NCBI GenBank assembly: GCA_011051925.1
Contig: DRKE01000226.1
Span: forward strand, 1 to 15,420
Source: Deltaproteobacteria bacterium
Lineage (GTDB): Bacteria > Myxococcota_A > UBA9160 > UBA4427
Direction of reading: 5' to 3'
Length of the DNA: 15,420 nucleotides
The notes under the pieces are model-generated. The model did not search any database. It saw only the letters and a program-made list of their open reading frames with translations, and was not told the DNA's origin. Below, piece after piece: positions 1 through 7,156 of this stretch. Each line of letters begins with the position of its first letter. Positions within the stretch are counted from its first letter, which is position 1. Made by a program: the position numbers and the translations under genes.

Positions 1-1
1 C

Positions 2-301
2 GGAACGCCGGGCCGGGATCGCCGCCTCGTCGGCTTCGAATTGATCGACCGGGGCATCGCCCGCGCCGGTCATGAGATCGTCGAAGCCGATCGCGTGATC
101 GGCCACGTCACGTCGGGCGCGCCCTCCCCGACCCTCGGAAAGTCGATCGGCCTCGGCTACGTTCCGCAGGCGCGCAGCGGGATCGGGCAGGCCCTCTCGA
201 TCCGGATCCGGACCCGAGTGGTCTCGGCGCGGGTCGTCGAACGCCCCTTCTACGATCCGCGCAAAGCCCGGATCCCGACAAGCGGGACCGAAGACCGATG
301 A
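2..301 (+). CDS. gcvT: Aminomethyltransferase GcvT, C-terminal fragment (5' end outside window)
   Basis: T-protein of the glycine cleavage system. It takes the aminomethyl group from the lipoylated H-protein, passes the methylene to tetrahydrofolate and releases ammonia; the enzyme is cytosolic. The frame is open from base 2 to a TGA at 299-301, so only the last 99 residues are seen. They carry the typical C-terminal barrel signature of GcvT: a GHVTSGAPSPTLGKSIGLGYV stretch (with G-H-V-T-S-G-x-x-S-P at its core), then an I-R-x-R segment and a terminal V-V-x-x-P-F-Y motif. The gene continues to the left, and its folate-binding N-terminal part cannot be checked. gcvH follows 48 nt downstream on the same strand, which supports the call and suggests one gcvTH transcript. 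The glycine riboswitch that often controls such operons would lie outside the window. Confidence 0.93.
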   Translation, partial: GTPGRDRRLVGFELIDRGIARAGHEIVEADRVIGHVTSGAPSPTLGKSIGLGYVPQARSGIGQALSIRIRTRVVSARVVERPFYDPRKARIPTSGTEDR

Positions 302-349
302 CCCCGGCGAACCACGCCTTTCGGCCATCCAACCAGGAGTGATCGTCCA

Positions 350-751
350 GTGGCGGACCATGAGATTCCGGAGAACCTGCTCTATACCCGCGACGACGAG
401 TGGATCCGCCGCGACGGCGACGACGTCGTGATCGGCATCAGCGACTACGCCCAGGACCAGCTCGGCGAGGTCGTCTTCGTCGAACTGCCCGATGTCGGCG
501 CGATCCTCGAGGCGGGCGCGTCCTTCGGCACGATCGAGTCCGTCAAGGCGGTCTCGGACCTCTTCGCTCCGCTCTCGGGAAAGGTGCTGTCGGTGAACGA
601 GTCCCTCGAGGATGCGCCCGAGAAGGTCAACGATTCGTGTTACGGCGAGGGCTGGCTGATCACCCTGCGACCCAGCGACCCGTCCCAGTTCGACGTCCTG
701 CTCGATGCCGAGGGCTACCGCGCTTCGATCGCGGAACGCGAGGACGGCTGA
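350..751 (+). CDS. gcvH: Glycine cleavage system H protein
   Basis: Lipoyl carrier of the glycine cleavage complex. It shuttles the aminomethyl intermediate between the P, T and L proteins in the cytosol. The product has 133 residues, close to the usual 125-135. The lipoylation site is intact: Lys66 in the E-S-V-K-A hairpin turn (residues 63-67), preceded by the G-x-x-F-G-T-I core. The N-terminal Y-T-x-x-D-E-W and the later G-x-G-W-L motif (near residue 104) are also typical. The start is GTG at 350, set by an AGGAG at 335-339 with 10-nt spacing. It lies just downstream of gcvT. gcvP does not follow: the next gene is on the opposite strand, so gcvP is either upstream of gcvT or elsewhere. Confidence 0.97.
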   Translation: MADHEIPENLLYTRDDEWIRRDGDDVVIGISDYAQDQLGEVVFVELPDVGAILEAGASFGTIESVKAVSDLFAPLSGKVLSVNESLEDAPEKVNDSCYGEGWLITLRPSDPSQFDVLLDAEGYRASIAEREDG

Positions 752-756
752 GGACC

Positions 757-780
757 GGGACCGGCCGCCGATCCGGACCC
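757..780 (+). terminator. GC hairpin between convergent gcvH and the HTH-TPR gene
   Basis: GGGACCGG (757-764) pairs with CCGGACCC (773-780) around an 8-nt loop. The 7 bp are interrupted by one A·A mismatch, and the hairpin begins six bases after the gcvH stop. There is no T-tract on either strand, so it would be an atypical, possibly bidirectional terminator. It may equally be chance pairing in GC-rich spacer. Confidence 0.28.
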
Positions 781-816
781 CGAACGACCCGAACCGAGCG
801 TCCGCCCCCGGCGTGC

Positions 817-1755
817 CTACTCCGGACCGGAAAGGCTGCGATGCGGAGCCTTCTCGAGTCGCGCTCGGGCCACCTCCGCCCAGGACCCCTGCGGATCCAG
901 TTGCAGGAGCCGGCGCCAGTGGTCGATCGCGGGTCGGGCCCGACCGAGTTTCTCGTAGAGCAACGCCAGATTGATGTGCAGATCGGGATAGTGGGGGTCC
1001 GCGGTCAACGCCCTCCGATAATGCGCCAGCGCCCCTTCGTCATCGCCCTCTTCCTCGAGCACGTTCGCGAGATTGAAATTCGCCTCCACGTGATCCGCCT
1101 CGCGCGCGAGGCAGGCCTCGAAAGCGCGACGGGCTTCGCTGTGCTGCCCCTGGTTGTATCGCACGGCCCCGAGATTGCAGTAGGCATCCGCATAGTCGGG
1201 CTCCAGCTCGAGGGCCTTCTCATAGGCTTCGATGGCGCTGGACCAGTTCCCCGGATCCACATCGAGTTCACACCCCCGCTCGAACCAGACCAGGGCTTCA
1301 TCGACACTCGTCCCCGCATCGACCGAGCGGCGCCCGCGACCCCGGGAAGCCGCCGGACCGAATTCGACCAGGGCCGCCTCGGCATCGACACGGGGGCCGT
1401 CGGCCGCTTCGAATTCCAGCAGGAGCTGTCCCCCCGGCTCCTCGAGCCTGCCTTCGTTCCGCACGACGAGACGCGGTGACGTTTCATCCCACACCCGCAA
1501 CGCGGCGACGGGATCATCGAGATCGGGAAGCCGATCGCGCACCGCTTCGAGATTGCGACGGATCCGTTGCAGGGGAATCCCCCGATCGAGCAGCGACACG
1601 ATCGCACGGAGGACGACGAGGTCGCGGAAGCCGTAGCCCTCGTCCTCGGGATTCGACGCAATGGCTTCGATCAACTCCGTTCGCTGCCAGTATCGGAGCC
1701 GGCCGGGCGAGACCTTCAGGATCCGGGCAACGTCACCAAGCGAGTAGTCCGTCAC
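817..1755 (-). CDS. MerR-type HTH protein with C-terminal TPR repeats
   Basis: Predicted cytosolic regulator of 312 residues. The N-terminus (about 1-70) looks like a MerR-family winged helix: Y-S-L-G-D-V-A-R-I-L-K-V-S as the recognition helix-turn-helix, an R-Y-W-Q-R wing, then R-D-L-V-V-L-R-A-I and a G-I-P-L-Q-R-I-R-R helix. A linker of about 90 residues follows. From about 165 to 300 there are at least three TPR units with the A-x-x-x-L-x-x-x-P-x-Y/x-x-A spacing, for example A-Y-E-K-A-L-E-L-E-P-D-Y-A-D-A-Y and R-R-A-L-T-A-D-P-H-Y-P-D-L-H. The start is the GTG at 1755; the frame stays open further upstream, but that would overlap the divergent gene. No clear ribosome site precedes it. No effector pocket is recognisable; the TPRs suggest a protein partner. 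It diverges from the exported-protein gene at 1883, sharing 127 bp. Confidence 0.85.
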   Translation of the reverse strand: MTDYSLGDVARILKVSPGRLRYWQRTELIEAIASNPEDEGYGFRDLVVLRAIVSLLDRGIPLQRIRRNLEAVRDRLPDLDDPVAALRVWDETSPRLVVRNEGRLEEPGGQLLLEFEAADGPRVDAEAALVEFGPAASRGRGRRSVDAGTSVDEALVWFERGCELDVDPGNWSSAIEAYEKALELEPDYADAYCNLGAVRYNQGQHSEARRAFEACLAREADHVEANFNLANVLEEEGDDEGALAHYRRALTADPHYPDLHINLALLYEKLGRARPAIDHWRRLLQLDPQGSWAEVARARLEKAPHRSLSGPE

Positions 1756-1834
1756 GCGACAAGCATGACACGTCGCGGCGCGACTGGGAACCGGAATCTG
1801 CGTTTCGCCGGGGCAGGACCGATCGGGAAATGCG

Positions 1835-1840
1835 TATACT
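1835..1840 (+). promoter_or_regulatory. Candidate -10 element (TATACT) for the exported-protein gene
   Basis: TATACT lies 43 bp before the ATG at 1883 in the intergenic space shared with the HTH-TPR gene. No good -35 hexamer lies 16-18 bp upstream, as often seen at activator-dependent promoters. An imperfect inverted repeat (TGCGTTTC at 1799-1806 and GAAATGCG at 1827-1834) sits immediately before it and could be a regulator site. Confidence 0.35.
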
Positions 1841-1882
1841 CCGGGATCGGGTCTCGAAGGGACACGAAAGGAGAACGGAAGC

Positions 1883-2404
1883 ATGGGCATGAAGTCGATT
1901 TCGAGCATCGCCATTTCGATCCTGCTCCTCCTGCCGGCACCGGTCCTCGCCGACGAAGACACGCTGTCGTTCTCCAACGACCGATTGGAGATCAACGTGT
2001 CCGACGAGGTGAGGGAGAACGCGAAGAAGGCCAAGGCCCTCGAGGACTACGAGGTCATCGACCGCGTTCGACGCGAGGTCGAGGGCTATCTCGGAGGCCT
2101 GCCCGAAACCGCCCGGACGGAGATCGAGATCTCCGGATTCCGGCTTCGAAGCGGCGTATCGGGCTTCTTCGGCATGAGCGGATCGGACACGCTCGATGCC
2201 CGCGTGACGATCCGCGACGACGGGAAGCAGATCGGTCATTTCGTCGTCAACGCCGACAATGGCCGAAGTGGCAAGACCCAGCCCCCGACCCGACGCGTGA
2301 TCCGGCTCGTGCAGGAATTCGGGCAGATCTTCGGGATCCAGCTGCAGGTCTCACAGGGCAACATGCCCATGCCCTTCTTCCCCGGCAACAGGATGCGCCA
2401 CTGA
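1883..2404 (+). CDS. Small exported protein of unknown function
   Basis: A 173-residue protein with a clear Sec signal peptide: M-G-M-K-S start, a hydrophobic core at about residues 9-17 (I-A-I-S-I-L-L-L-L), and a likely cleavage after P-V-L-A at residue 23. The mature part begins with acidic residues and has a charged helical stretch (about 38-62), then alternating beta-like segments (I-E-I-S-G-F, V-T-I-R-D-D-G-K-x-I-G-H-F-V-V) and a C-terminal helix. It ends with a Met/Pro/Phe-rich tail. I recognise no family. The ATG at 1883 is preferred because an AAAGGAG at 1867-1873 is 9 nt away; the second ATG at 1889 is possible. It is probably periplasmic. It is divergent from the HTH-TPR regulator gene and followed by selC. 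Confidence 0.82.
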   Translation: MGMKSISSIAISILLLLPAPVLADEDTLSFSNDRLEINVSDEVRENAKKAKALEDYEVIDRVRREVEGYLGGLPETARTEIEISGFRLRSGVSGFFGMSGSDTLDARVTIRDDGKQIGHFVVNADNGRSGKTQPPTRRVIRLVQEFGQIFGIQLQVSQGNMPMPFFPGNRMRH

Positions 2405-2445
2405 GCGGCACGGCGGTCCGGGTCCACGCCCGTCGCTCCGCCTGC

Positions 2446-2451
2446 TAGGAT
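2446..2451 (+). promoter_or_regulatory. Candidate -10 element (TAGGAT) of selC
   Basis: TAGGAT starts 13 bases before the first base of the tRNA and is followed by CCGC. The tRNA-Ala promoter in this window has the same hexamer followed by CCGCG, ending a similar 12 nt before its tRNA. No convincing -35 is visible upstream. Confidence 0.5.
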
Positions 2452-2458
2452 CCGCCGC

Positions 2459-2557
2459 GGCGAGGTTTCTGCGGCTGGTGCCCGGCCTCGACTTCAAATC
2501 GAGTGTGGATCGCGTCGCCGCGATCCAGGCGGGTTCGATTCCCGTCCCTCGCCGCCA
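2459..2557 (+). tRNA. selC: tRNA-Sec (anticodon TCA)
   Basis: Selenocysteine tRNA that decodes in-frame UGA with SelB. It is 99 nt long with CCA encoded. Acceptor: GGCGAGG (2459-2465) pairs perfectly with 2547-2553; the expected eighth pair is T2466·C2546, a mismatch. The anticodon stem CTCGA/TCGAG (2487-2491/2499-2503) encloses loop CTTCAAA, with TCA at 2494-2496. The long variable arm has an 8-bp stem GGATCGCG/CGCGATCC (2507-2514/2519-2526). The T arm is GCGGG-TTCGATT-CCCGT (2529-2545), then G73 and CCA. The D region (2467-2486) carries the loop TGGT, but only three closing pairs are clean where six are usual. Identity is secure from the anticodon, the variable arm and the 8-nt 3' acceptor strand. 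Full function is less certain because of the D-stem mismatches. No selenium pathway gene is in the window. Confidence 0.9.
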
Positions 2558-2604
2558 CCCACTCGACACCCGATCGCCCGAGGAACCCCCGTGCGGGACG
2601 GCCG

Positions 2605-3870
2605 CTATCGCGCGCGACGCAGCGGCGCCGCGCGCCCGAAGAGATAGCCCTGACCGTAGGGGATCCCCAGGGCCTGGAGCGTCTCGAGTTCCTCACTCGT
2701 CTCGATGCCCTCGGCGATGATCTGGCCGCCGAGCTTGCCCGCGACGGCATGCAGCGCGCGAAGCAGCTCCTGGCGGGGCGGGTCGGTGTCGATTCCACGA
2801 ACCAGGGAAAGGTCGACCTTGATGAAATCCGGCGCGAGCTCCATGACCGCTTCCAGGCTGCCATAGGCGACGCCCGTATCGTCGAGGGCGATCTGGAAGC
2901 CGAGTTCCTTGTAGTGATCCCGGGCTTCCCGGAAGATCGCGAAATTCTCGATCGACTCCCGCTCGGAGATCTCGAAGACGAGATCCTCCGGTCGGAGACA
3001 GAGATCGTGAAGTGTCTCCTGCAGCACCTCTCCCGTGAAAGCGGGATCGTGGATCGCGGTCGGCAGACAGTTGAGGAAGAGCTTGCGACCGGCTTCGAGG
3101 CCTCGGGCGCCGCGCAGCGCCGTGCGGCGGCAGAGGCAATCGAGTTCAAAGACGAGTCCCGTCTCCTCCGCCAACTGGAAGAGGCGATCCGGAGAATGGA
3201 GTTCCGACTTCCAGGGACCCCGCACGAGCGCCTCGTGCCCGAGGACTTCGCGGGTCGTCAGATTCACGATGGGCTCGTAGAGAATCGCCACGTCCTCGGC
3301 CAGAACGAGATCCTGGAAGATCCGGTGGCGCTCCCGACGCGCGATGCCGTCGTTCAGGCGCGCGTCCCGGCGGGCGTGTTCGAAGGCCTCGAGTACCTGC
3401 CGTGCGGTGCCCAACCCGGGATTGAAGAAGACCGTCGCATGACCGACGGGCAGATAGGGTGCATCGCGGTCATAGGGATAGACGATCTTGTGGCCATCGC
3501 TCGCGATCCGCTCCACGATCCGCCCGGCCAGATCGGGCAGACGCTCGCGATAGAACCGGTCATCCGACCGGGACCGGAAGAAGAAGATCGCCAGTTCGTC
3601 CGGGCTCGACGATCCGCCCACGACGAGGTCACCGCTCCTGAGGTCCGGCCCGCAGGCCGCCCGAACAATGTCTTGCAGCGTCTCGCTCGCGCGCCGATGG
3701 ACGTGGACACCGTAGCGGCGTTCGATCCGTTCGAGGGGCGCACCATCGATCAGGATGACGCCGAGTGCCCCATCACGAGACAGGGCCTGCCCGATCGTTT
3801 CGATCTGCTCGGTGAAATGGACACCCGGGATTTCACTCGCCGGGATCGCGCCGCCGGACTGGATGCTCAC
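2605..3870 (-). CDS. EAL-domain c-di-GMP phosphodiesterase with degenerate GGDEF-like N-terminus
   Basis: A cytosolic 421-residue protein predicted to hydrolyse cyclic di-GMP to pGpG. The EAL domain spans about 185-415 and keeps the key residues: E213-A-L-V-R, N267 in F-L-N-C-L-P, E300 and E303 in E-I-S-E, D330-D331 in A-L-D-D-T-G, K351 in I-K-V-D, E387 in A-E-G-I-E-T and Q407 in G-Q-G-Y-L-F-G. This supports an active phosphodiesterase. The N-terminal half (about 20-170) looks GGDEF-like but has G-G-S-S-S-P-D-E-L at 85-93, a four-residue insertion in the signature loop, so cyclase activity is unlikely and a regulatory role more likely. There is no membrane segment. The GTG start at 3870 follows a weak GAAGAG. 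It lies 49 nt after uvrA on the same strand and converges with selC. Confidence 0.9.
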   Translation of the reverse strand: MSIQSGGAIPASEIPGVHFTEQIETIGQALSRDGALGVILIDGAPLERIERRYGVHVHRRASETLQDIVRAACGPDLRSGDLVVGGSSSPDELAIFFFRSRSDDRFYRERLPDLAGRIVERIASDGHKIVYPYDRDAPYLPVGHATVFFNPGLGTARQVLEAFEHARRDARLNDGIARRERHRIFQDLVLAEDVAILYEPIVNLTTREVLGHEALVRGPWKSELHSPDRLFQLAEETGLVFELDCLCRRTALRGARGLEAGRKLFLNCLPTAIHDPAFTGEVLQETLHDLCLRPEDLVFEISERESIENFAIFREARDHYKELGFQIALDDTGVAYGSLEAVMELAPDFIKVDLSLVRGIDTDPPRQELLRALHAVAGKLGGQIIAEGIETSEELETLQALGIPYGQGYLFGRAAPLRRAR

Positions 3871-3919
3871 GATCTCTTCATCGGAGCATCCTGCTGCCGA
3901 TTTGAGGGGGAAAAAGCCG

Positions 3920-6730
3920 TCAGGTGGAATCCCGGAGAAGATTCCCGGTGAGCGAGGCTCGAACCCCTGCGATGGCCTCGGGAGGCCCCTGGGCGACGAT
4001 GCGGCCCCCCTCCGGCCCCCCGCCGGGACCCAGATCGATCACCCAATCGGCCCGTCGGATCACCTCGAGATCATGCTCGACGACCAGGACGCTGGCGCCC
4101 CTCCCGATCACCTCGTCGAAACAGCCGAGCAGGATCTCGACGTCCGACGGATGCAACCCGGTCGTCGGCTCGTCGAAAAGGTAGAGACGCCGCCCGGGAC
4201 GCTCGACGAGCGCCTGCCCGAGACGCAGACGCTGATGTTCCCCGCCGGACAAGGTCGAAAGCGGCTGACCGAGGCGCAGATAGCCGAGCCCGACCCGCAC
4301 CAGGGGCTCCAGTCGCGCCACGATCTTCGGGTCGTCGGCGAAGAGGGCACACGCCTCCTCGATCGCGAGGTCCAGCACATCCGAGATCGAGTGTTCCGCG
4401 ATCCGGATGTCCAGCACTTCCCGGCGATAGCGACGTCCTGCGCAGGTGTCGCAGGGCACGCGTAGATCCTCGAGGAACTGCATGTCGATCGTCACCTCGC
4501 CCGCGCCCTCGCATTCCTCACAGCGCCCCCCAGCCACGTTGAACGAGAACGTGCCGGGGGACCAGCCTCGGGCCCGGGCGGCCCGGGTCTCCGCGAATCG
4601 CTTGCGGATCAGGTCGAAGGCCTTCGTGATCGTCGCCGGATTCGACCGGGCGCTGCGCGTGCCGGCAGACTGGTCGACGACGACCACTTCGTCGATCTGC
4701 CCGGCTCCTTCGATCCGCTTCCACGGCTGCTTCCCGGGATCGAGCGGACCGCGCGGGTCGAGACCGGGAACCAGCACTTCCCGCAAGAGGGTCGACTTCC
4801 CGGCACCCGACACGCCCGTCACGGCGACGAGTCCGCCCAGGGGGATTTCGACGTCGAGGTCGCGCAGGTTGTGGAGGTTCGCGCCGACGATTCGCAGCTT
4901 CGGCGTGTCGGAAAGATCCCGGCGCACCCGGCGGCTCCGGTATTCCCCTCGCAGCGCCGCCCCCGTCTTCGACTCCGGAACTGCGGCCACTTCGGCCACG
5001 CTCCCCGATGCGACGATCCGCCCTCCCTCGCGACCAGCGCCCGGTCCGAGATCGATCACATGGTCTGCAGCGCGGATGATCTGCGTCGCGTGTTCGACGA
5101 CGACCACCGTATTGCCCTGGTCCCGGATCGCCTCGAGCACACGAAGCAGGCGGACGAGATCAGCCGCGTGCAGGCCGATCGAGGGCTCGTCCAGGACATA
5201 GAGGGAGGCACAGAGATTGCCTCCGAGGGCGGTCGCCAGCTGGATCCGCTGCGCCTCGCCCCCCGAAAGCGTTCGCACCATCCGGTCCAGGCCGAGATAG
5301 CCCAGGCCCACGGCATGGATCGTCCGCAATCGCCTCTGCAGGAGATCGAGCAGACGATCCGCCGCCTCCCCCCCGACTCGTCGCTCGACGAGATCGTCGA
5401 TCCAATCGAGCAACGCCCCGATCGGAAGCCGACCCAGATCTGCAATCGACCGCCCTTCGATCCGTACGCTTCTCGCCTCCTCCGAAAGTCGCGTCCCCTC
5501 GCAATCGGGACAGGTCTCGTAGCGCCGATGGCGCGCGATCATCACGCGTGCCTGGACCTTGTAGCGACGTCCCTCCAACCATTCGAAATAGGCCCGGACG
5601 CCCCCCCAGTCCCCATCGTCTCCCTCGAGGACAAATCTCCGCTCGGCCTCGTCGAGGTCCGAAAAGGGGCGATCGACATCGAGACCGACGGCCGCGCAGG
5701 CCTCGAGCAGGGCGCGCTTCATGCGACGCGCGCTCTTCGTCGCGAAGGGCGCAATCGCGTCTTCGGCCAGGCTTCGCGAGGGATCGGGGACGACACGAGC
5801 CCAGTCGATCTCGGGAATCCTTCCGAAACCCTCACAGCCGGCACAGGCGCCCAGGGGGTTGTTGTACGAGAAGAGCCCGGGCGACGGCTCCGGAAAACGC
5901 CGGCCACAAGCGTCACAGGTGCGCCCTTCCCGATAGACCGTGGCGTCCTCCGGCCGCTCCCCCACGCCGCAGACCCGCAGTTCGCCCTCCCCGCGTGCGA
6001 ACGCGAGCGAAACCGCTTCGGCCAGTCGGATTCCCTGTCCAGTCGCCGGCGCCCCCGCCTCCCCGGCCGACTCCGCGGCACGGGAGAGCCCCGCCTCCAG
6101 GACGAGACGATCGATGACGAGCCACCAGGGCTTCTTCTTCGATGGCCGGGCCCGGGGTGTCTTCTCGAGGAGATCGAGCGGAGAACCGTCTTCGAGCATC
6201 AACCGGGCATGCCCGTCGCGGACGAGTTCGTCGCGAACCGCCCCCGCCCGTCCCGATCCACTCCGAATGGGCGCCAGGAGTTGGATCCGCTCGCCGGCGT
6301 GTTCTCTCATGATCCGACCGGCCGTGGCCGCCACGCCCCCCGGCTCGACCCGATCCCCGCAATCGGGACAGATCGTTTCCCCGATCCTCGCGAAGAGGGG
6401 ACGCAGATGATCGAAGACCTCCGTCGCGCTGCCGACCGTCGCGCGCGGCCCGGTCACGCCGTTGCGCTGTTCGATCGCGATCGCGGGCGGAAGGTTCGAG
6501 ATGTGATCGACTTCGGGTCGCGCCAGTCGTTCGAGGAACTGCCGTGCGTAGGCGGAGAGCGAACTGACATAGCGCCGCTGTCCCTCGGCATAGAGCGTGT
6601 CGAAGGCGAGGGTCGACTTTCCCGACCCGGACGGCCCCGTGATGACGGTCAATCGGCCCAGGGGAATGGTGCAATCGACGCCACGGAGATTGTGCGAGCG
6701 GGCATTCTCGATCCGGATCACTCGCTGCAC
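3920..6730 (-). CDS. uvrA: UvrA excinuclease ABC subunit A (or close paralogue)
   Basis: Damage-sensing ATPase of nucleotide excision repair, which loads UvrB on DNA. With the GTG at 6730 it has 936 residues, the usual size; a GTG at 6721 is also possible. First ABC unit: Walker A G-P-S-G-S-G-K-S-T (32-40), zinc finger C272/C275/C296/C299, signature L-S-G-G-E-A-Q (488-494), Walker B L-D-E-P-S (513-517). The region 120-250 corresponds to the UvrB-binding domain and is present but diverged. Second unit: Walker A G-V-S-G-A-G-K-S-T (639-647), zinc finger C737/C740/C760/C763, signature L-S-G-G-E-H-Q (827-833), Walker B F-D-E-P-T (852-856). The second half departs from the usual UvrA sequence: D-Q-S-A-G-T-R instead of the D-Q-S-P-I-G-R type, and E-H-Q instead of E-A-Q. 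It might therefore be a paralogue beside a housekeeping copy elsewhere. It begins 13 nt after the preceding small gene. Confidence 0.95.
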   Translation of the reverse strand: MQRVIRIENARSHNLRGVDCTIPLGRLTVITGPSGSGKSTLAFDTLYAEGQRRYVSSLSAYARQFLERLARPEVDHISNLPPAIAIEQRNGVTGPRATVGSATEVFDHLRPLFARIGETICPDCGDRVEPGGVAATAGRIMREHAGERIQLLAPIRSGSGRAGAVRDELVRDGHARLMLEDGSPLDLLEKTPRARPSKKKPWWLVIDRLVLEAGLSRAAESAGEAGAPATGQGIRLAEAVSLAFARGEGELRVCGVGERPEDATVYREGRTCDACGRRFPEPSPGLFSYNNPLGACAGCEGFGRIPEIDWARVVPDPSRSLAEDAIAPFATKSARRMKRALLEACAAVGLDVDRPFSDLDEAERRFVLEGDDGDWGGVRAYFEWLEGRRYKVQARVMIARHRRYETCPDCEGTRLSEEARSVRIEGRSIADLGRLPIGALLDWIDDLVERRVGGEAADRLLDLLQRRLRTIHAVGLGYLGLDRMVRTLSGGEAQRIQLATALGGNLCASLYVLDEPSIGLHAADLVRLLRVLEAIRDQGNTVVVVEHATQIIRAADHVIDLGPGAGREGGRIVASGSVAEVAAVPESKTGAALRGEYRSRRVRRDLSDTPKLRIVGANLHNLRDLDVEIPLGGLVAVTGVSGAGKSTLLREVLVPGLDPRGPLDPGKQPWKRIEGAGQIDEVVVVDQSAGTRSARSNPATITKAFDLIRKRFAETRAARARGWSPGTFSFNVAGGRCEECEGAGEVTIDMQFLEDLRVPCDTCAGRRYRREVLDIRIAEHSISDVLDLAIEEACALFADDPKIVARLEPLVRVGLGYLRLGQPLSTLSGGEHQRLRLGQALVERPGRRLYLFDEPTTGLHPSDVEILLGCFDEVIGRGASVLVVEHDLEVIRRADWVIDLGPGGGPEGGRIVAQGPPEAIAGVRASLTGNLLRDST

Positions 6731-6743
6731 CCGGCGCTGCGCC

Positions 6744-7142
6744 CTACTCGCCCACCGTCGCCAGGCGCGCCGCGGCCTCGGCGTCCCGGGAACGCCCGGA
6801 GGCCGCGGCCGCATCGGCCAACGCCCGCCAGGTCGCATTCGCGGGCTCTTCGCCCAGCGCCCGGCTCGCCGATTTCATCAGGAAGACGTCGCCCCGGGAA
6901 AGAGCCGACGCCTGCAGTTCGCGCAGCAGTCCCGCCGCCTCTTCGTTGTCGGCCCCCCCGGCCGCGGAGAGAAAATCGATCGCCTCCACTTCGCGTTCGA
7001 CCTCGAGATAGGCCCTCGCCAACGCCAGGGCTTTCGCTTCATCGAGGCGTCCTTCGAGCAGGTGTCGTCTCGAAAGGGGATCGGGCAGTTTCAGTCTGGC
7101 CAAGTCGGTTCTCCATCTTTCCGGGCCCGGGTCCGAAGCCAT
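6744..7142 (-). CDS. Small helical protein of unknown function (possible TPR-like)
   Basis: A 132-residue protein with no signal peptide and no membrane segment. It is rich in Ala, Leu, Glu and Arg, with predicted antiparallel helix pairs: L-L-E-G-R-L-D-E-A-K-A-L-A, A-I-D-F-L-S-A-A-G, A-A-G-L-L-R-E-L, and near the C-terminus A-T-W-R-A-L-A-D-A-A. Together these are compatible with a short TPR or HEAT-like solenoid. There are no catalytic motifs. The ATG at 7142 is chosen because it falls 14 nt after the moeB stop; the frame is open further upstream but would run into moeB. The ribosome site is weak, so translation may be coupled to moeB. Its stop is 13 nt before uvrA. The tight packing between two conserved genes is the main argument that it is real. 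Confidence 0.7.
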   Translation of the reverse strand: MASDPGPERWRTDLARLKLPDPLSRRHLLEGRLDEAKALALARAYLEVEREVEAIDFLSAAGGADNEEAAGLLRELQASALSRGDVFLMKSASRALGEEPANATWRALADAAAASGRSRDAEAAARLATVGE

Positions 7143-7156
7143 CGGATCGTCCGGCG

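Noticed and set aside
832..852. Inverted repeat AAGGCT-N9-AGCCTT near the end of the HTH-TPR gene
   Set aside because: It lies inside coding sequence and has no T-tract. It could be a terminator for gcvH readthrough, but evidence is too thin.
2459..2557. selC as an attachment site of a genomic island
   Set aside because: tRNA-Sec genes are known integration targets, but no integrase, no repeat of the tRNA 3' end and no mobile genes are seen to its right.
3908..3946. GGAATC/GATTCC repeat and downstream T5 at the end of uvrA (minus strand)
   Set aside because: The repeat is inside the last codons of uvrA and the T-run is 12 nt away, which does not fit an intrinsic terminator.
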